Shown here one piece after another: positions 46,367 through 58,480 of a stretch of DNA of 64,000 bases; positions within the stretch are counted from its first letter, which is position 1; every line of letters begins with the position of its first letter. The notes under the pieces were generated by a model. The model worked only from the letters and a program-made list of their open reading frames with translations. It had not been told where the DNA came from and ran no database searches. The translations under genes and the position numbers were made by a program. This DNA is from Rallus limicola (lineage: Eukaryota; Chordata; Aves; Gruiformes; Rallidae): NCBI GenBank assembly GCA_022605955.1, contig JAKCOZ010000032.1:7130001-7194000 (forward strand), read 5' to 3'.

Positions 46367-49300
46367 GAAAACCACACAGTAATTGAGTTTCAGAGCCCCT
46401 GTAAGTGGGATACATTTGTGAAAATGCCAGGGCTCACAGAGCATCTACTTCTTACCTGCTACACCCAGCAAAGGTTCTAGAGCCCAGAGAGGGTTTCATA
46501 AGGGCAGAGGTGATTATTATTCTACACTGAATATATCTGTAGTATAGATGTCTTCTGTAGGGGAACCACCTAAGGCAGAGGGTCAGGCAGAACCAGGCAC
46601 CACTGCCCTTCCAACAGCAGGTAGTATTTCCCTAGCAGCAGGCACAGCAGTGGCAGAACATGTGTACTGACAAGTCCGCTGCCTGTGCCCGGCAGCGCAG
46701 CCCTCCCAGAGGCAGCAGGTAGCCCCAAGGAGGCACAGCTCCAGCACACTTCCCAAAGGCTTCTCCCATATGCCAGCCCTGTTGATGCAGCAGCACTCCC
46801 CGCTAGAACCAGCCAGAAAAGATGTTGCCCCTGTGCTTTTCTGAACATACACACTATTATTATTAGAAAGGGTGTTACTGGGACGTTTGATGGACATTGG
46901 ACAGTCCTCAGCAGTTTCCACACCTCATCTGTCAGGGGGCAGTCAGCCTGGTTGTAGCTAAGCCTCTCACAAGAAAAATGGCTATATTCTGTGTCCCACG
47001 GAATCGAACTCACCCCCCACTTACTCTGCTGGGCTGCTGCTACTGTCTCTTCCTTTCTCCTTTGTTTTCCCCATGTTTCTGAAGCACCTATGCCTTCCCC
47101 CCCAGGATTCCTCTTTTCTCTGCTTTTGAGTTGCCTCTGTCATCTCTAACCAAATAAGGAGAACCTGCAATCACTTCCTCTTCCTTTCTGTCCTCCTGCT
47201 GTCCCTTATTTGGCTGTCATTTAAAACTTCTAGAGGAGGAAGCACTCAAATGACTCTCTGGCAGCACCACATAACATTTATTCAGTGTAGGCAGAAAAAG
47301 TGCATAAAACATAGGCTGTAAAGATGGAGAGGGTAAAAATCATACTTAGGATGCTACACCATTATTAAAGCAGAGCAGATATTTCTTGCAGCTCCTTCAC
47401 CATTGGGATCTTACAACGAGAGGGAGTTTAGATTAAGAAGCATTATAAACCTTGCTACAGTTGTGTTAAATGCTAGACCTCAAAGGAAATAAATTTAAGA
47501 AAGTATGTAAGAAAATAATACCTCGTGTCCCAGAGCTCGTATGCAAGCATTGCTCAGCACTAAGGGTTATATTGTTCAAATCTGTAGGTTCACTATTCGT
47601 GCTGCCTCTCTTGCCATACTAGCAAATCATTGGGAATCATTAGAAAATTATGGAACCTGATGGCTGGAGAAGAGAAAGGGAGACATGAAGTCCTGATGTT
47701 TCCTCAGTGCATCCTATATATTTACACCGTTCCTTGAACATGGTTGAGCACTAACAGCATTCAGGCAAGGACAGCTCTAGGGAACCTTTGCCAACACACT
47801 GTGGAAAAGCCCCAAACTCATGCTACTGCCCAAAGAGCCTCCAAAACAAACCAGAATCAAAACATTTCCTCCAAGGCTTCACAAAGCTCACATGCTAAGA
47901 ACAGGCAACCAAAACAGTAGTCACAAATCAGTGGTATCTCACCAGCTACATTCAACAGAAATATTTCAGCCGGTCCCTGAGCTTCTGCTCTGTCATCCCC
48001 ACTCAAATGGGAGCATCAGTGCAGTATAGGTATTTACTAAATACAATAGGAATTCATCAGTTAGCGCTCTACCCTGTCCTATCTACTCAGAAAGTCATGG
48101 CAAAAGAAGATCTAGTCCTCAGTGCTCACCAAAAAGCCTTTCACTTCTTGTTTATGGACTGGCTTTAAATAATACTGAAGTTTTATTTTTGTAAATAAGT
48201 TTTACTGGCATATTTTCTCATCTGAAGTCAAGCAATCCACAGGCTCTGTTATAATTACGTAGAAGTAGGGGGTTAAAACCTGCAGTTCGGGGTAAAGACA
48301 CTGCAGGTGTGCAGTTTAATGAGTTCTTAATTGAGTAGTGGGAGAGCATAAAAAGGAAGTGCAGAGGGTGATTACAGGGCTCTTTCAGCGAAGGGAGCAG
48401 TGCGAGCACTGAACTCTATAATCAAGCATAAAGAAAAACGAGTTCACCTCTAATTTGCACTGTACTACAGCCTTTGTTATTCATGCCTAGAATGCAAGAT
48501 TAGACTTTGCACCGTCAAGTTAACTGACAAGATTAACCTTTTTTGAGATGGGCTTGTTTTAAGGCAAAAAACAAAGGACATAAAAACTAACTTGGATCTG
48601 AAAAATGTATTGCCTGCACTCCTGACTTGAAAGTCAGTCGGATTCCTCTCTGGCTTCTGCCAGTTCTCTGCTAGTGAGCAGACTGCAGGGGATGAATCTG
48701 CAGAGGAAAAACCGGAAGGAGACCCCACATGGAAGGGAAAAGGAAGCTACTTGGATCTCCTACCGTTTGTCCTCCTCTCTCCAAGACACAAGGCACCACA
48801 AAACCTCAAAACCCTCTTCGCTCTGCTCAGGGAAAGCCACCTACAACGTGCCAGAGCAGCAGTGTCACTGCTTTGGTAGGCACTGCAGGAAAGCGCTCAC
48901 ACACAACAGCGGGAACGTGCCTGAGAAGGCCAAGGAGCTGTAAATATGTCAAGGAGACATAATTTTATATATGCTATGCATTTTATAAATGCTAAGGAGA
49001 AACTGTGTAGTGGACCAACCTGCAGTTGTGGTCAGTTGAGATGTCCTGGGCATTAACGTTGCTACCACACACAAATCTGATGAGTGATCAGAGCAGCTTC
49101 AGCCTTCACTTGGGCAGAAGGCAGTGACTGAAAACCCAGCACAGCATCACCAGCACAACTCTAGCCTTTAGTCACTAGAGCCATCAGATGTCTGGGGTGG
49201 TCTTCTGAGAGATATGAGACAGAAGTAAAACCAGGCATCTCTCCAAGTAGCTCTGTGCAGTTCAAGTGTTACCTGAAATGTCTTTTTTTTTTCAAAATCA

Positions 49301-52045
49301 AATTTAATATTTAGAACTAGGAAGTTCATGAGAAAGCAAAAAGAATTTTTATATAAAAGAATTCTGGATTAGAAGCTCAGCTTCAGGTGAAAATTCTTAT
49401 AATTTTCAAGCTCTTGTACAGCAAGCTCTTGTAATCATTTTGTATTCTACATTGACTTTTTTTTATCTAAGCATTTTTCAAATGCTTTTACATTGGGCTT
49501 TAAGACTTCAAAGTTGTGGTGCTTTCCCCCATATATATACTTTTAACTGCATGTTGCTGACAGGGAGCAGTCAGCTACTTTTCACAAAGCCACAACAGGC
49601 TGAAGTTCCCCAACCTGGTTGCAAAACTATTGAGACTTGTCCCCAGTACTGTGGTCTCTGCCTCCCCACCAATTTTATATGCCAGGAGATGACAGGGGGA
49701 AGAAGGATGACAAGACTAATAACTACTGAGGCCCTCTGGAACTCATATTCTATTCCAATTTCCCTTGTAATTTACATTACAGAATATCACCATTATTTCC
49801 TACATCAGGCTTATAATGCTTAATTCAAATATCATTGCAAGAATCCAGTGCATTCATCTCCAAGAACCAGGACACATAGCTGTTTAATGATACGAAGCCT
49901 GATCTAGAGCCCACTTATGTCAAATGGAACTGTTTCAGCGGACTAATGGTCTTTGCTTAAGGTCAATCAGGTCCAATAAATCAGGAGGCAATTTTGGCTC
50001 TCAACAGACAGATCTTGAGAAGTTCAAGTAAACACACTCACCAAGTTCCCTTTGGCCATCCCTAAAAATTGGTAGCAGGGATGACCACGCTTGTTAGCAC
50101 TTCATAGGTGAGTAACTTCTCAGCAGCTGTGTAGCATGCAGGCAAGAAAATGTGCTAAAACACAAGGCAGGGTGCTACAAAGCAAATTTGTAGCACCTAC
50201 AAAGACATTTACTTAATGCCAGGGAAGATTTAGGCAGTGTAGGTATGCTCACTGGTCCAAATGACCATAAGACATCTGACACTGTCCCCTTGGGACTAGG
50301 GAGAGCACCTCATCCAAGCACTGTAATTAGGCTGCTCTATATTCTTTTATGGCATACAGAACACAGATGCAAATAAAGAATTTGCCTAAGAGAGGCAAGA
50401 AGTGTTATACTGCTGTCATTGAGCCATACATGCTAATTGGAAGTCAACCGATTTATCTAGGAGGTAGGATGCTGCTTCTTTCTAATGACTTAGGTTTGGT
50501 AGCTGCCAAGTGGCTTCACATGATCCAACTGTGTCTCCGGTAGCTGTTACTTCCCCTTTGTCCTATGCTATGGCACACTCGACTCATAGCACTATTCTAC
50601 TCACATGCACAAACCAGCAAGTTCATTTGCCTATATCCAAACAGTTAAGCACTTAAAGAAAGATTTTACTCTAATGTTGGAGAAAAATACGGTGCAGGTG
50701 TCATTTCCATGTCATCCACCAGCAAGCAAGCAAACACATTTACATCAGAACTTTATCAGTTTCTGAAATTACCTTTGGTTTGTGCACATCTGCACTGTTT
50801 TTATTGAAGTTCTGGTTCTTTAATCTATTATCTATCATCATTAGTGATTATTTTGCATATGAAGCAACCCGTCTTCTTTTAAAAGAGTTTGCTGCCCTCA
50901 CAATCCACAAGCGGTGGCATTAAATGGAAATGTTAAGCTGTGTATTAAAAATCTCTCTGAAGAGTAAGAAACCTTTGCTCAAAGAAGATCCTGTCACCCA
51001 TATCAGGATTACATTTAAACCATACAGATCAATGGAAGATCATGAACTACAATGATGAAAAAACCACCGATGATTTGATAAACCCTTCTCTGAGGAGGTA
51101 TTTGCTTTGCTTTCTAACTCAGTCAAACTCATAAATACAAACTCAGTCAGTTCCACTTGGGTTTGGGCCTTGCCAATGCCAGTACTCCTCCAGCCACACA
51201 CCACACATACTCATTTAACATTTATGCAGATTAGTAAGAATTACTACAAGGTTTAAAGGCACGTAGGTTCAAATCTTTCCATTATATTCCTTTGCCAGCC
51301 CTCAGCACTTTAATGGCTGCTTTAGAAATCTATCCTATTTGCCCCAAACAGCAGACATAAATTCAAACACTTTCCAAACTGGAGGGGGGTTTATTTCTTC
51401 TTCTTGTGCAGCCAAAGAAAACTGTATGACTTGCAACCCTTGTTGTTTGCTGTTCAATTTTACCCAGACACATACTCTAGCTGAGTACTACAAACACTGA
51501 AGCACTCAGTTCAGAAATGAGTGAAATGACTCTAATAAAAGCCAACCAGAAAAATGCAGGACAGGACAGCTCAGGAGGTGAAGGAAGCACATGAAGGTGC
51601 TCCATGTTAGTTGTGCTTAATGGTTTTTCACAGCTCTTTCAACTTCAGCTCCAGCAAGTGAATTCTCATATCCGGGCAAAAGGGCTGCAACCACCTGCCA
51701 AAATCACCAGCAAATGAGATTTCTAAGGCTCTGCCTCCCAGAAGTTCTTTCTCTAAGTGAACTTTGCCTCTTCCTTTCCCATTCTGCAGCTGAAGCTTTA
51801 TCAAACAAGATCTAAAAAAAAAAAAAAAACCCCTAATACTGTACACAGTCTCTTTAAAGTATGGGCTTATAATTCATTGTTCAGTCAATACAAAGATTAA
51901 AATGAAAAGGCTGAATGTTGAAGGGATTTCTTTCTTAGATCCAATTAACAGATTGTAAGATCAAGGTTTATAGAGCTCTGGACTGAAAGAAAAAAAGAAA
52001 AATGGATCTGCTATACATAGTTAATGGAACATTGGAAAAAATTCA
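46367..52045. other. Single-copy stretch, no supported gene
   Basis: The longest frame is 147 codons on the minus strand (47013-46570), hydrophobic in parts but without a recognised domain or splice sites. CAAGCTCTTGTA is duplicated at 49407-49418 and 49422-49433 (period 15). A-runs and T-runs occur near 49282-49290 and 51816-51831. Confidence 0.4.
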
Positions 52046-52272
52046 TCCTGTCCTTCCTTCCAGCTAAGCAAACCTGTGTATCTGCAAACCCAGCACCCTC
52101 TGCCAACTTTTCAAATCACTGGTGCGTTAAGTTGATTCCAAAATGCATTGTTGACATTTGTGAAAATTATGTTAAGCTGGGAATTTGCAAAATTTTAAAA
52201 CCTGAAAATGAGACCGTCCAGAGAAAAGAGACTGAAACAACAGCAGTTCGAGTGCTTTACACTAATAAATAG
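52046..52272 (+). other. Exon-like open segment ending in a stop, unidentified
   Basis: A strong pyrimidine tract, CCTGTCCTTCCTTCCAG, sits within 52048-52064, just inside this interval. The frame CT|AAG|CAA after it is open to a TAG at about 52270. The peptide has spaced cysteines (IPKCIVDICENY, KLGIC) and a charged tail, and AATAAA overlaps the stop. No upstream exon of matching phase was found and I recognise no family. Confidence 0.2.
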
Positions 52273-55200
52273 CCTAAGGCCAAGGAAGGTTTAGAGGAAT
52301 AATGAACAACTCACTGTGAAGGTAATTACAGGTAACTGGCCAAGGTTTTAGATGGACCAGCTGGTTTCCACCCAGATTAGACATTTGGGATCCACCTTGA
52401 TGACGAAAAGAAACAAGCTGCCATAAGGTCACCTGTTATTACAGTTACTACACAAACAAAACCAAACCCAAACAAGCAACAACACAGAGAGATGCACCCT
52501 TAAACATTGACTGCTACTTAACAAAAGACAACTCATACAAATGCTGAAGCAAAACGATATCTAAGGGAAATCTAGAAATTAGGCTAACATGAGTTTGCCC
52601 TCAAAACCAAAGAAGCCACTGGAATTAACAGGGAAAAAAAACCCCACTGAAGTCAGAAAAACGAATCTGTAGAAATCAGAGCAATTGGTTAGTTACAAAT
52701 CCCAATTCAAGATATTCAACACATTTAATCTACAACAGCTAGATATTTGGGAAATGAGCTATTATGTAATGAATAAATCACCACCTTTGAGTCAAATACG
52801 GGTTACACGTTCTCATCAGAGACTGGCAAGCAAGCCTTCTGCTCTAAGGCCAGGAAAACATAGTATACAGTAAATCCACCTGGAGTAGCAAAAGTGTTTG
52901 ATATATGTCTGCTTCATAGACAACTATGCCTCCTACTGTACTTCAAAACACACACTAATGCTCCCTCTCACAAAATCATAGTATGGGCTTTCTAAACTTG
53001 ATAAAGCACCTTTTCTCCAGCAGCTGCTTCACATGTACAGGCATGGTCAGGAAGACTTGCCCACTAACACAAACTGGGAAGGACTTGGCTCTTCCTCAGC
53101 TACCAGACCACAGGAGGGGACAGGCCAGAGCGGGTGGTCTCCACCCTTCTCAGCACCCAGCTCTGCTGAGCAGGTAATGGGCACCACCCGCTGCCCGAGG
53201 CCCAGCAGACTCCCCAGGAGCAGGGAGAAAGTAGGGAGTAAGTATTTCCCACCAGTCCCTTGGTGCCATAGCCACCTTGGCTTGACAAAGCCCATTGGGA
53301 AGTACTAGAATTTGACTGGAGCCAGAGTAAGTGCCAGCTTGGGAAAAGCTAACCCAGCTTTAAAACCAGGAAACCTGGGAAGTTCAGCATTTTGGGAAGC
53401 TGGGAGGGCATAAGCTTGCAACATCTTCAGTACATCAGAAAGCTGAAATCATGTGATTGCTTCTGAAGATGCCAGTATAATTTTGTCTCTGCAGTAGATC
53501 ACAAAATGACAGTTTATGGAAAGTCTGAGCCAAAATCCCATTATAATAACTGACTGAGAAAGAACTTGCAATAGACAGCCACTCAATATCCATCTATCAG
53601 AAAACAAATGAAGAAAACCCCACAAAACCAATCACCTTATGACTACGTACCAGCACAACCTCCACAAAAAGATCAACTATATTTATGTTTAGGAACTGAG
53701 TTGTAAAACAAATCTCTCTCTCTGACAAGATGAGGTTTTCAAGAATAAGTTATTTAAAAATTCCTCTAGATGTAGCACATTTAAGAAACAAAAATGATAA
53801 GCAGAATTTAAGGTCTCTCTTCTTACACATGCTAGCTTGCTTTCTCTGGGTCAGGTGGTGTGACTTGATGCTAAGAAAAAAATGTCTACATAATCCATCA
53901 GGTTTTAGATAGCATCTTTTCATTTCTGTCCTAGGATATTACCATACTCTGTTTCATTACATCGTATCAGGGGAGTGCAATATGGCAAAGCCTGATGGGG
54001 AACACCATTTGTCAGGTGAAAAATGTAGTTACATGTAACTTAAGGTAAATACCAGTAAAGTTATATCATCTCCTCCAATACTGGAAAACAGACATGCTTT
54101 TGGTTTCGCTTTTGTTTTGCTTTATCATCTCACTATGTATAGAGATGTGTAAAAAGAGAGAGAGAAAGACAGGAAAGAGACAAATTTCTACCCTTCCATC
54201 CCTACAACAGACTATCGGGTAGACGTGCAGAAACAGCTTCTTGAAGTAAAGGTGAATTCCTGCCCTTCAGCCACGTTAATCATGGCACATCTTGATAAAG
54301 AAACCAGTCCCACAGAGAATCCCACTAGTGGTAAATTTTCCATATTAACTCCAGTTTATCAGGGGCCACTTTACATGTGGTTTTGTGCAGTTACAAAACA
54401 ATTTTTGCCATTTATTTTCTTCAGGCACGTTAAGTAATTTTAGCCTTAGGAAGTTCTGTCACTTAAAAATTCCTATCACTGGGGCACATATCTGTTTTTT
54501 CAGTATCACATTCACATGAGAAAAATTGACAAAACCCACAAAACCATCGGAATGATAAAGGTTGTCAGGGTAACAAATTATGCACCCAGGCAAAAGGGTA
54601 AAATATAATTATGCAGATGGCAAAATAAAAGAAGGTAATTTACAACTGATGCAGAAAATTACTGGCACAATAAGCATATCCCATAAATCAGTTAGTTAAC
54701 AACCTAATTTATAACTTTCTGAAAAACTGCAAAGATAATATAGAGACCTAGAAAGGAATTTAAGTGCCTCGTGTCTTTTCTTTCAGTAATGCACCTACTA
54801 AGGACAACATTAATAGATCAGCAGCACATTAAATAATTGATGCCACATTATTACCCCCTCTCCTCTCCACTAATGAGCAATTACTTCTTGTGATGATTGA
54901 CTCTTTTCAACAGGGAAAAGAGGAAAGTTTCTGCAGCACAGAAATGGCAGAAGCTCACAGGACTATCAAGCCAGGCAGCCTATTCATTCTAAAAACATCA
55001 ACAAACACTGCTCCGGCCAGAATGAGCCGGGCACTTCAGGGCACTCTTACTCAGAGAACACAACAGCAACTCAGACCTGTCTCCTCCCCACAAAGCACAT
55101 CTATGCTGGTTTTTGGAATGCTACATAAAATAGTCTACACACATGCTTTTTTTTTTTTTTTTTCTTCAAAATAATGATACACTTTAGGGGATAAGGAATT

Positions 55201-57881
55201 AAAAAAATTGGGTACCTCAGAAGGAATGGGCAAGGTCATAGTGGTTTCTGAGCCCGTAACTTGGGAAATTACTCCAGCACAAGATAAAATTTAAATATCT
55301 CTCCAAGTCCTACTAATTTAAAGACTGGCTGTCTACATTAAAGGGAAAAGGGGCAAGACAAGGATGATTTTTGTGAATAAAGTCACATAACGAGATAGGA
55401 CATGTATTTGAGGATGATGAGTAAAGGTCCCAAACTGAAGAACAAATGCAAGAACGAATGGCACACGCATTGGAGAGGCTCCATGACAGCAACGTATGGA
55501 GGAAAGATTTTTAAATTTCAAGGAAAAAAGTGATTATCTGTGTGGCATGCAGATAATACAAAACACAGGCTTAGTGCAGCACCAGCTTTTTTAGGCAAAA
55601 CCCATCATCCTGTTGGTACAGCTTGGGAACGTCGACACACACTGATGTGACCAGGGTGGTAAAGCTGGAGCCTTTGCTGTTAAGTAGGGAAGCAGCAGCC
55701 CAAAGAGTCTGTATTAAGGTTTCAGAAAGAGTCTTGGCAGAAATGAGTAATAGGTAACTGCAAGGTCATCTCATTTGTGACATTAAGTCATTAGACTGAT
55801 TATGTGTCCATCTGCTCTGCTTTGCAAATTGGCCTTCTGTGTTCATTAGCAATCGTAAACCCAAATATATTATGACACAGGCTACGAAATACATGTACAA
55901 ACAGTCATGAGCACAGACCTGAGAGCAGTACAGCTACTCAGTGTCATAAATGCTAATGACTTTGAACCAGACAAATAGCCTACTGTAAGCAAGTACCTTT
56001 AGAGCAAACAGAATACACGACCCCCATCAGGAAAAAAAGGCATTCTCACTGTAAACATGCACAAGATCAAAGGGACTTTAATCTACCAAAACAGAGAGGA
56101 CTTTCAGTGAAGGGAGAGCTCAGTGCCTAGTTAGTTAGAATAGTTATTCATCCCCAGCACCACTAGAGCATTACTTTCCACTTGCCCAGTGGCTTTCATT
56201 ACAGATAGAGACACCAGGCACTTGGCTCCAGTTTCCCTTCCTTTGCCAGGTCTCATCCATGCTTTTCTCCACACAGCCAAACATAGCAATACAAAGGCAT
56301 AGCAAAGCATGCTCTCATAGCTGCTATAGGATCTTCCAAGAGGAGCTTCTCTGCTGCCAAGCCCCACTCTCCTGTCCCAAACCGCACCCTGCTGAACACC
56401 AGTCAGCTTCACCTTTGCTCATGCAGATACAACAGTGCTGGGTAATGTGGTGTCAGGTCAGGGAGCCAAATCCATTCCTGGTACCATGACAGGGATGAAT
56501 TTGGTGCAGGTGCTTAAGCTGGAAATGAATAGATGGTCAAGTACCTAGAACTCTTCTGCTTGTTGAGGAACATGCAGATTCCCCCTCCCCCCAACAGCTA
56601 TCATATGTTGGTACATTACGATAGCAAAGAGTTCAATTATTTACAGTGTGAGCACTTGCACTGTAACACTATTTTTGTTAGTTGTGTATTTGTGTCAAGG
56701 GAAGCAGAAATAGTACAGTCCTAATGGCTACGTTTCTATTCATACATTCTACGTGTCTCTCATTCTACCCCGAGGCTATCATTATATATGCTAACGAAGG
56801 AAATTAAAATGATTCCTGTTGCCTCTCTTCTTTATTAATCTTTAATGATTTTTAATTTGAACACTTTAATTCATCCTCTCATAAAATGATAAAGCAGTGA
56901 CTCTTACAAAGCCATTTGCCTTTGTTTCTTCCCCACCAGCCATCCCTTTATGTAACCGATTTCAAAAAAACAGGTGGGAATTTTGTTTCAGTTCCATACT
57001 TTCCTCTTTTATCAGTATTCAGAGCAGCAACTGAGAGCATGAACCTGCACCCCTCACCAGCACAAGGAGTGATTCAATGGAGCACATATGAATGTTTCCC
57101 TATAAGCAAATAATTATGCTTCTTGTTCAACAAAGCATTTAAACAAAAGCTGTTTACTGTAAGCTTTGCTGACTGCCATGCATAATCTTATTTCTTTATT
57201 CATTTATGTAAACGAGACCAATAAAGGTAGAAAACATGCTGCCTAAGAGTAGTTTGGGCTTTAGAGAACCCAAGCTCGAGGAGCTTTTTGTGTTTGCAAC
57301 AAGCCAAGAGAAAAGGAGAGGTAAACATTGTTTGAAAGACTGTCACCTGCAGACAGCTTGGGAGAGGGCAGAAAAGCTTGGGAGCTAAACACAGGCAGCA
57401 TTAACCCTCCAACCCAGAAATCAGTGCCTGCCTAAGTCCTTGCTGGGCACCAGAAGCCCAGCCTTCCACCCGTGCTGTCCCAAGTCTTACTAAGAGAACA
57501 CCTGCAATCCCCTCCCCCATACACCCAGCCTGTCACAACCACCCCTTGCACAGCAGTCTCTGGGGTCCACACAAACATCTGCCTCTCTGACTTCAGATCC
57601 TGACAGAAAACAAAACAACAACTGAACAAATAAACCGCTCCCCACCACCTCAACCAAGGAGCTGAGGCACTGGTGAAGATTTCACCCATCTTCATTAAAC
57701 ACGTAGCCTGAAAGCTTCCTAGCACAGCACAGGCACGCACTCAAGTTAGAGTGGCATATATGGCCCAGATTACTTGTTCTCCTGGAAGCAGTGATGGACA
57801 CAGAACGTGAGAGCACAAGGACCAGGAAGTAGTTCTAGTGTGTCACATACACAGCATTGCCTCGTGGCACTTGGCACAACG
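52273..57881. other. Single-copy stretch, no supported gene
   Basis: A G+C-richer patch at 52985-53330 has several overlapping open frames without motifs. (GA)n lies near 54155-54168 and a T-run near 55148-55163. A+T-rich segments at about 54590-54700, 55760-55880 and 56790-56890 carry TAATTA-like and ATGCTAATGA-like motifs. No repeat family was recognised. Confidence 0.4.
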
Positions 57882-58480
57882 CAGAAATACAGAATCACAG
57901 ACTCACAGAATCACAGAAATATCAAGGTTGGAAAAGACCCAAAAGATCATCCAGTCCAACCATTCACCTATTGCTACCAGCTCCCACTAAACCATGTCCC
58001 TCAATACAACATCCAGTCTCTCCTTGAACACCCCCAGGGTTGGTGACTCCACCACCTCCCTGGGCAGTGCATTCCAGTGCCTGACTCCCCTTTCTGAGAA
58101 GTAGTGCTTCCTAATGTCCAGCCTGAATCTCCCCTGGCGCAGCTTGACACCATTCCCTCTAGTTCTGTCACTGTCTACACGGGAGAAGAGGCCGACCCCC
58201 AGCTCACCACAACCTCCCTTCAGGAAGTTTTAGAGAGCTATAAGGTCTCCCCTGAGCCTCGTCTTCTCCAGGCTGAACAATCCCAGCTCCCTCAGCCGCT
58301 CCTCGTAAGGCCTGTGTTCCAGACCCCTCACCAGCTTAGTAGCCCTCCTCTGAACGTGTTCCAGGGCCTCAATGTCTTTCCTGTAGTGAGGGGCCCAAAA
58401 CTGAACACAGTACTCGAGATGCAGCCTCACAAGTGCTGAGTACAGGGGGACAATTACCTCCCTGTTACCTTTTGGCATTT
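57882..58480 (-). mobile_element. CR1 LINE 3' part, minus strand
   Basis: On the plus strand it opens with ATACAGAATCACAGACTCAC and a repeated CAGAATCACAG, the reverse complement of a CR1 tail. The 3' UTR complement follows (GTTGGAAAAGACCCAAAAGA, CATCCAGTCCAACCATTCAC), then the ORF2 C-terminus. On the minus strand the frame 58478-58230 encodes the hallmark blocks [17 protein letters not shown] and a [16 protein letters not shown] stretch. A frameshift or stop then separates this from the last coding block ([15 protein letters not shown] region near 58030-58100). It is 5'-truncated and inactive. Confidence 0.95.

Noticed and set aside
46570..47013. 147-codon minus-strand frame with hydrophobic segments
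   Set aside because: No ordered membrane-protein pattern, no splice sites and no recognised domain. An antisense-overlapping frame is open as well.
46993..47018. tRNA T-arm-like GAATCGAAC on the reverse strand
   Set aside because: The bases beside it do not form the T stem, and no acceptor, D arm or A-box lies at the right distance.
49867..49876. AACCAGGACA, like the end of the solo-LTR family
   Set aside because: The sequence to its left lacks the GAGTTAACTCCATCCT box and the rest of the LTR.
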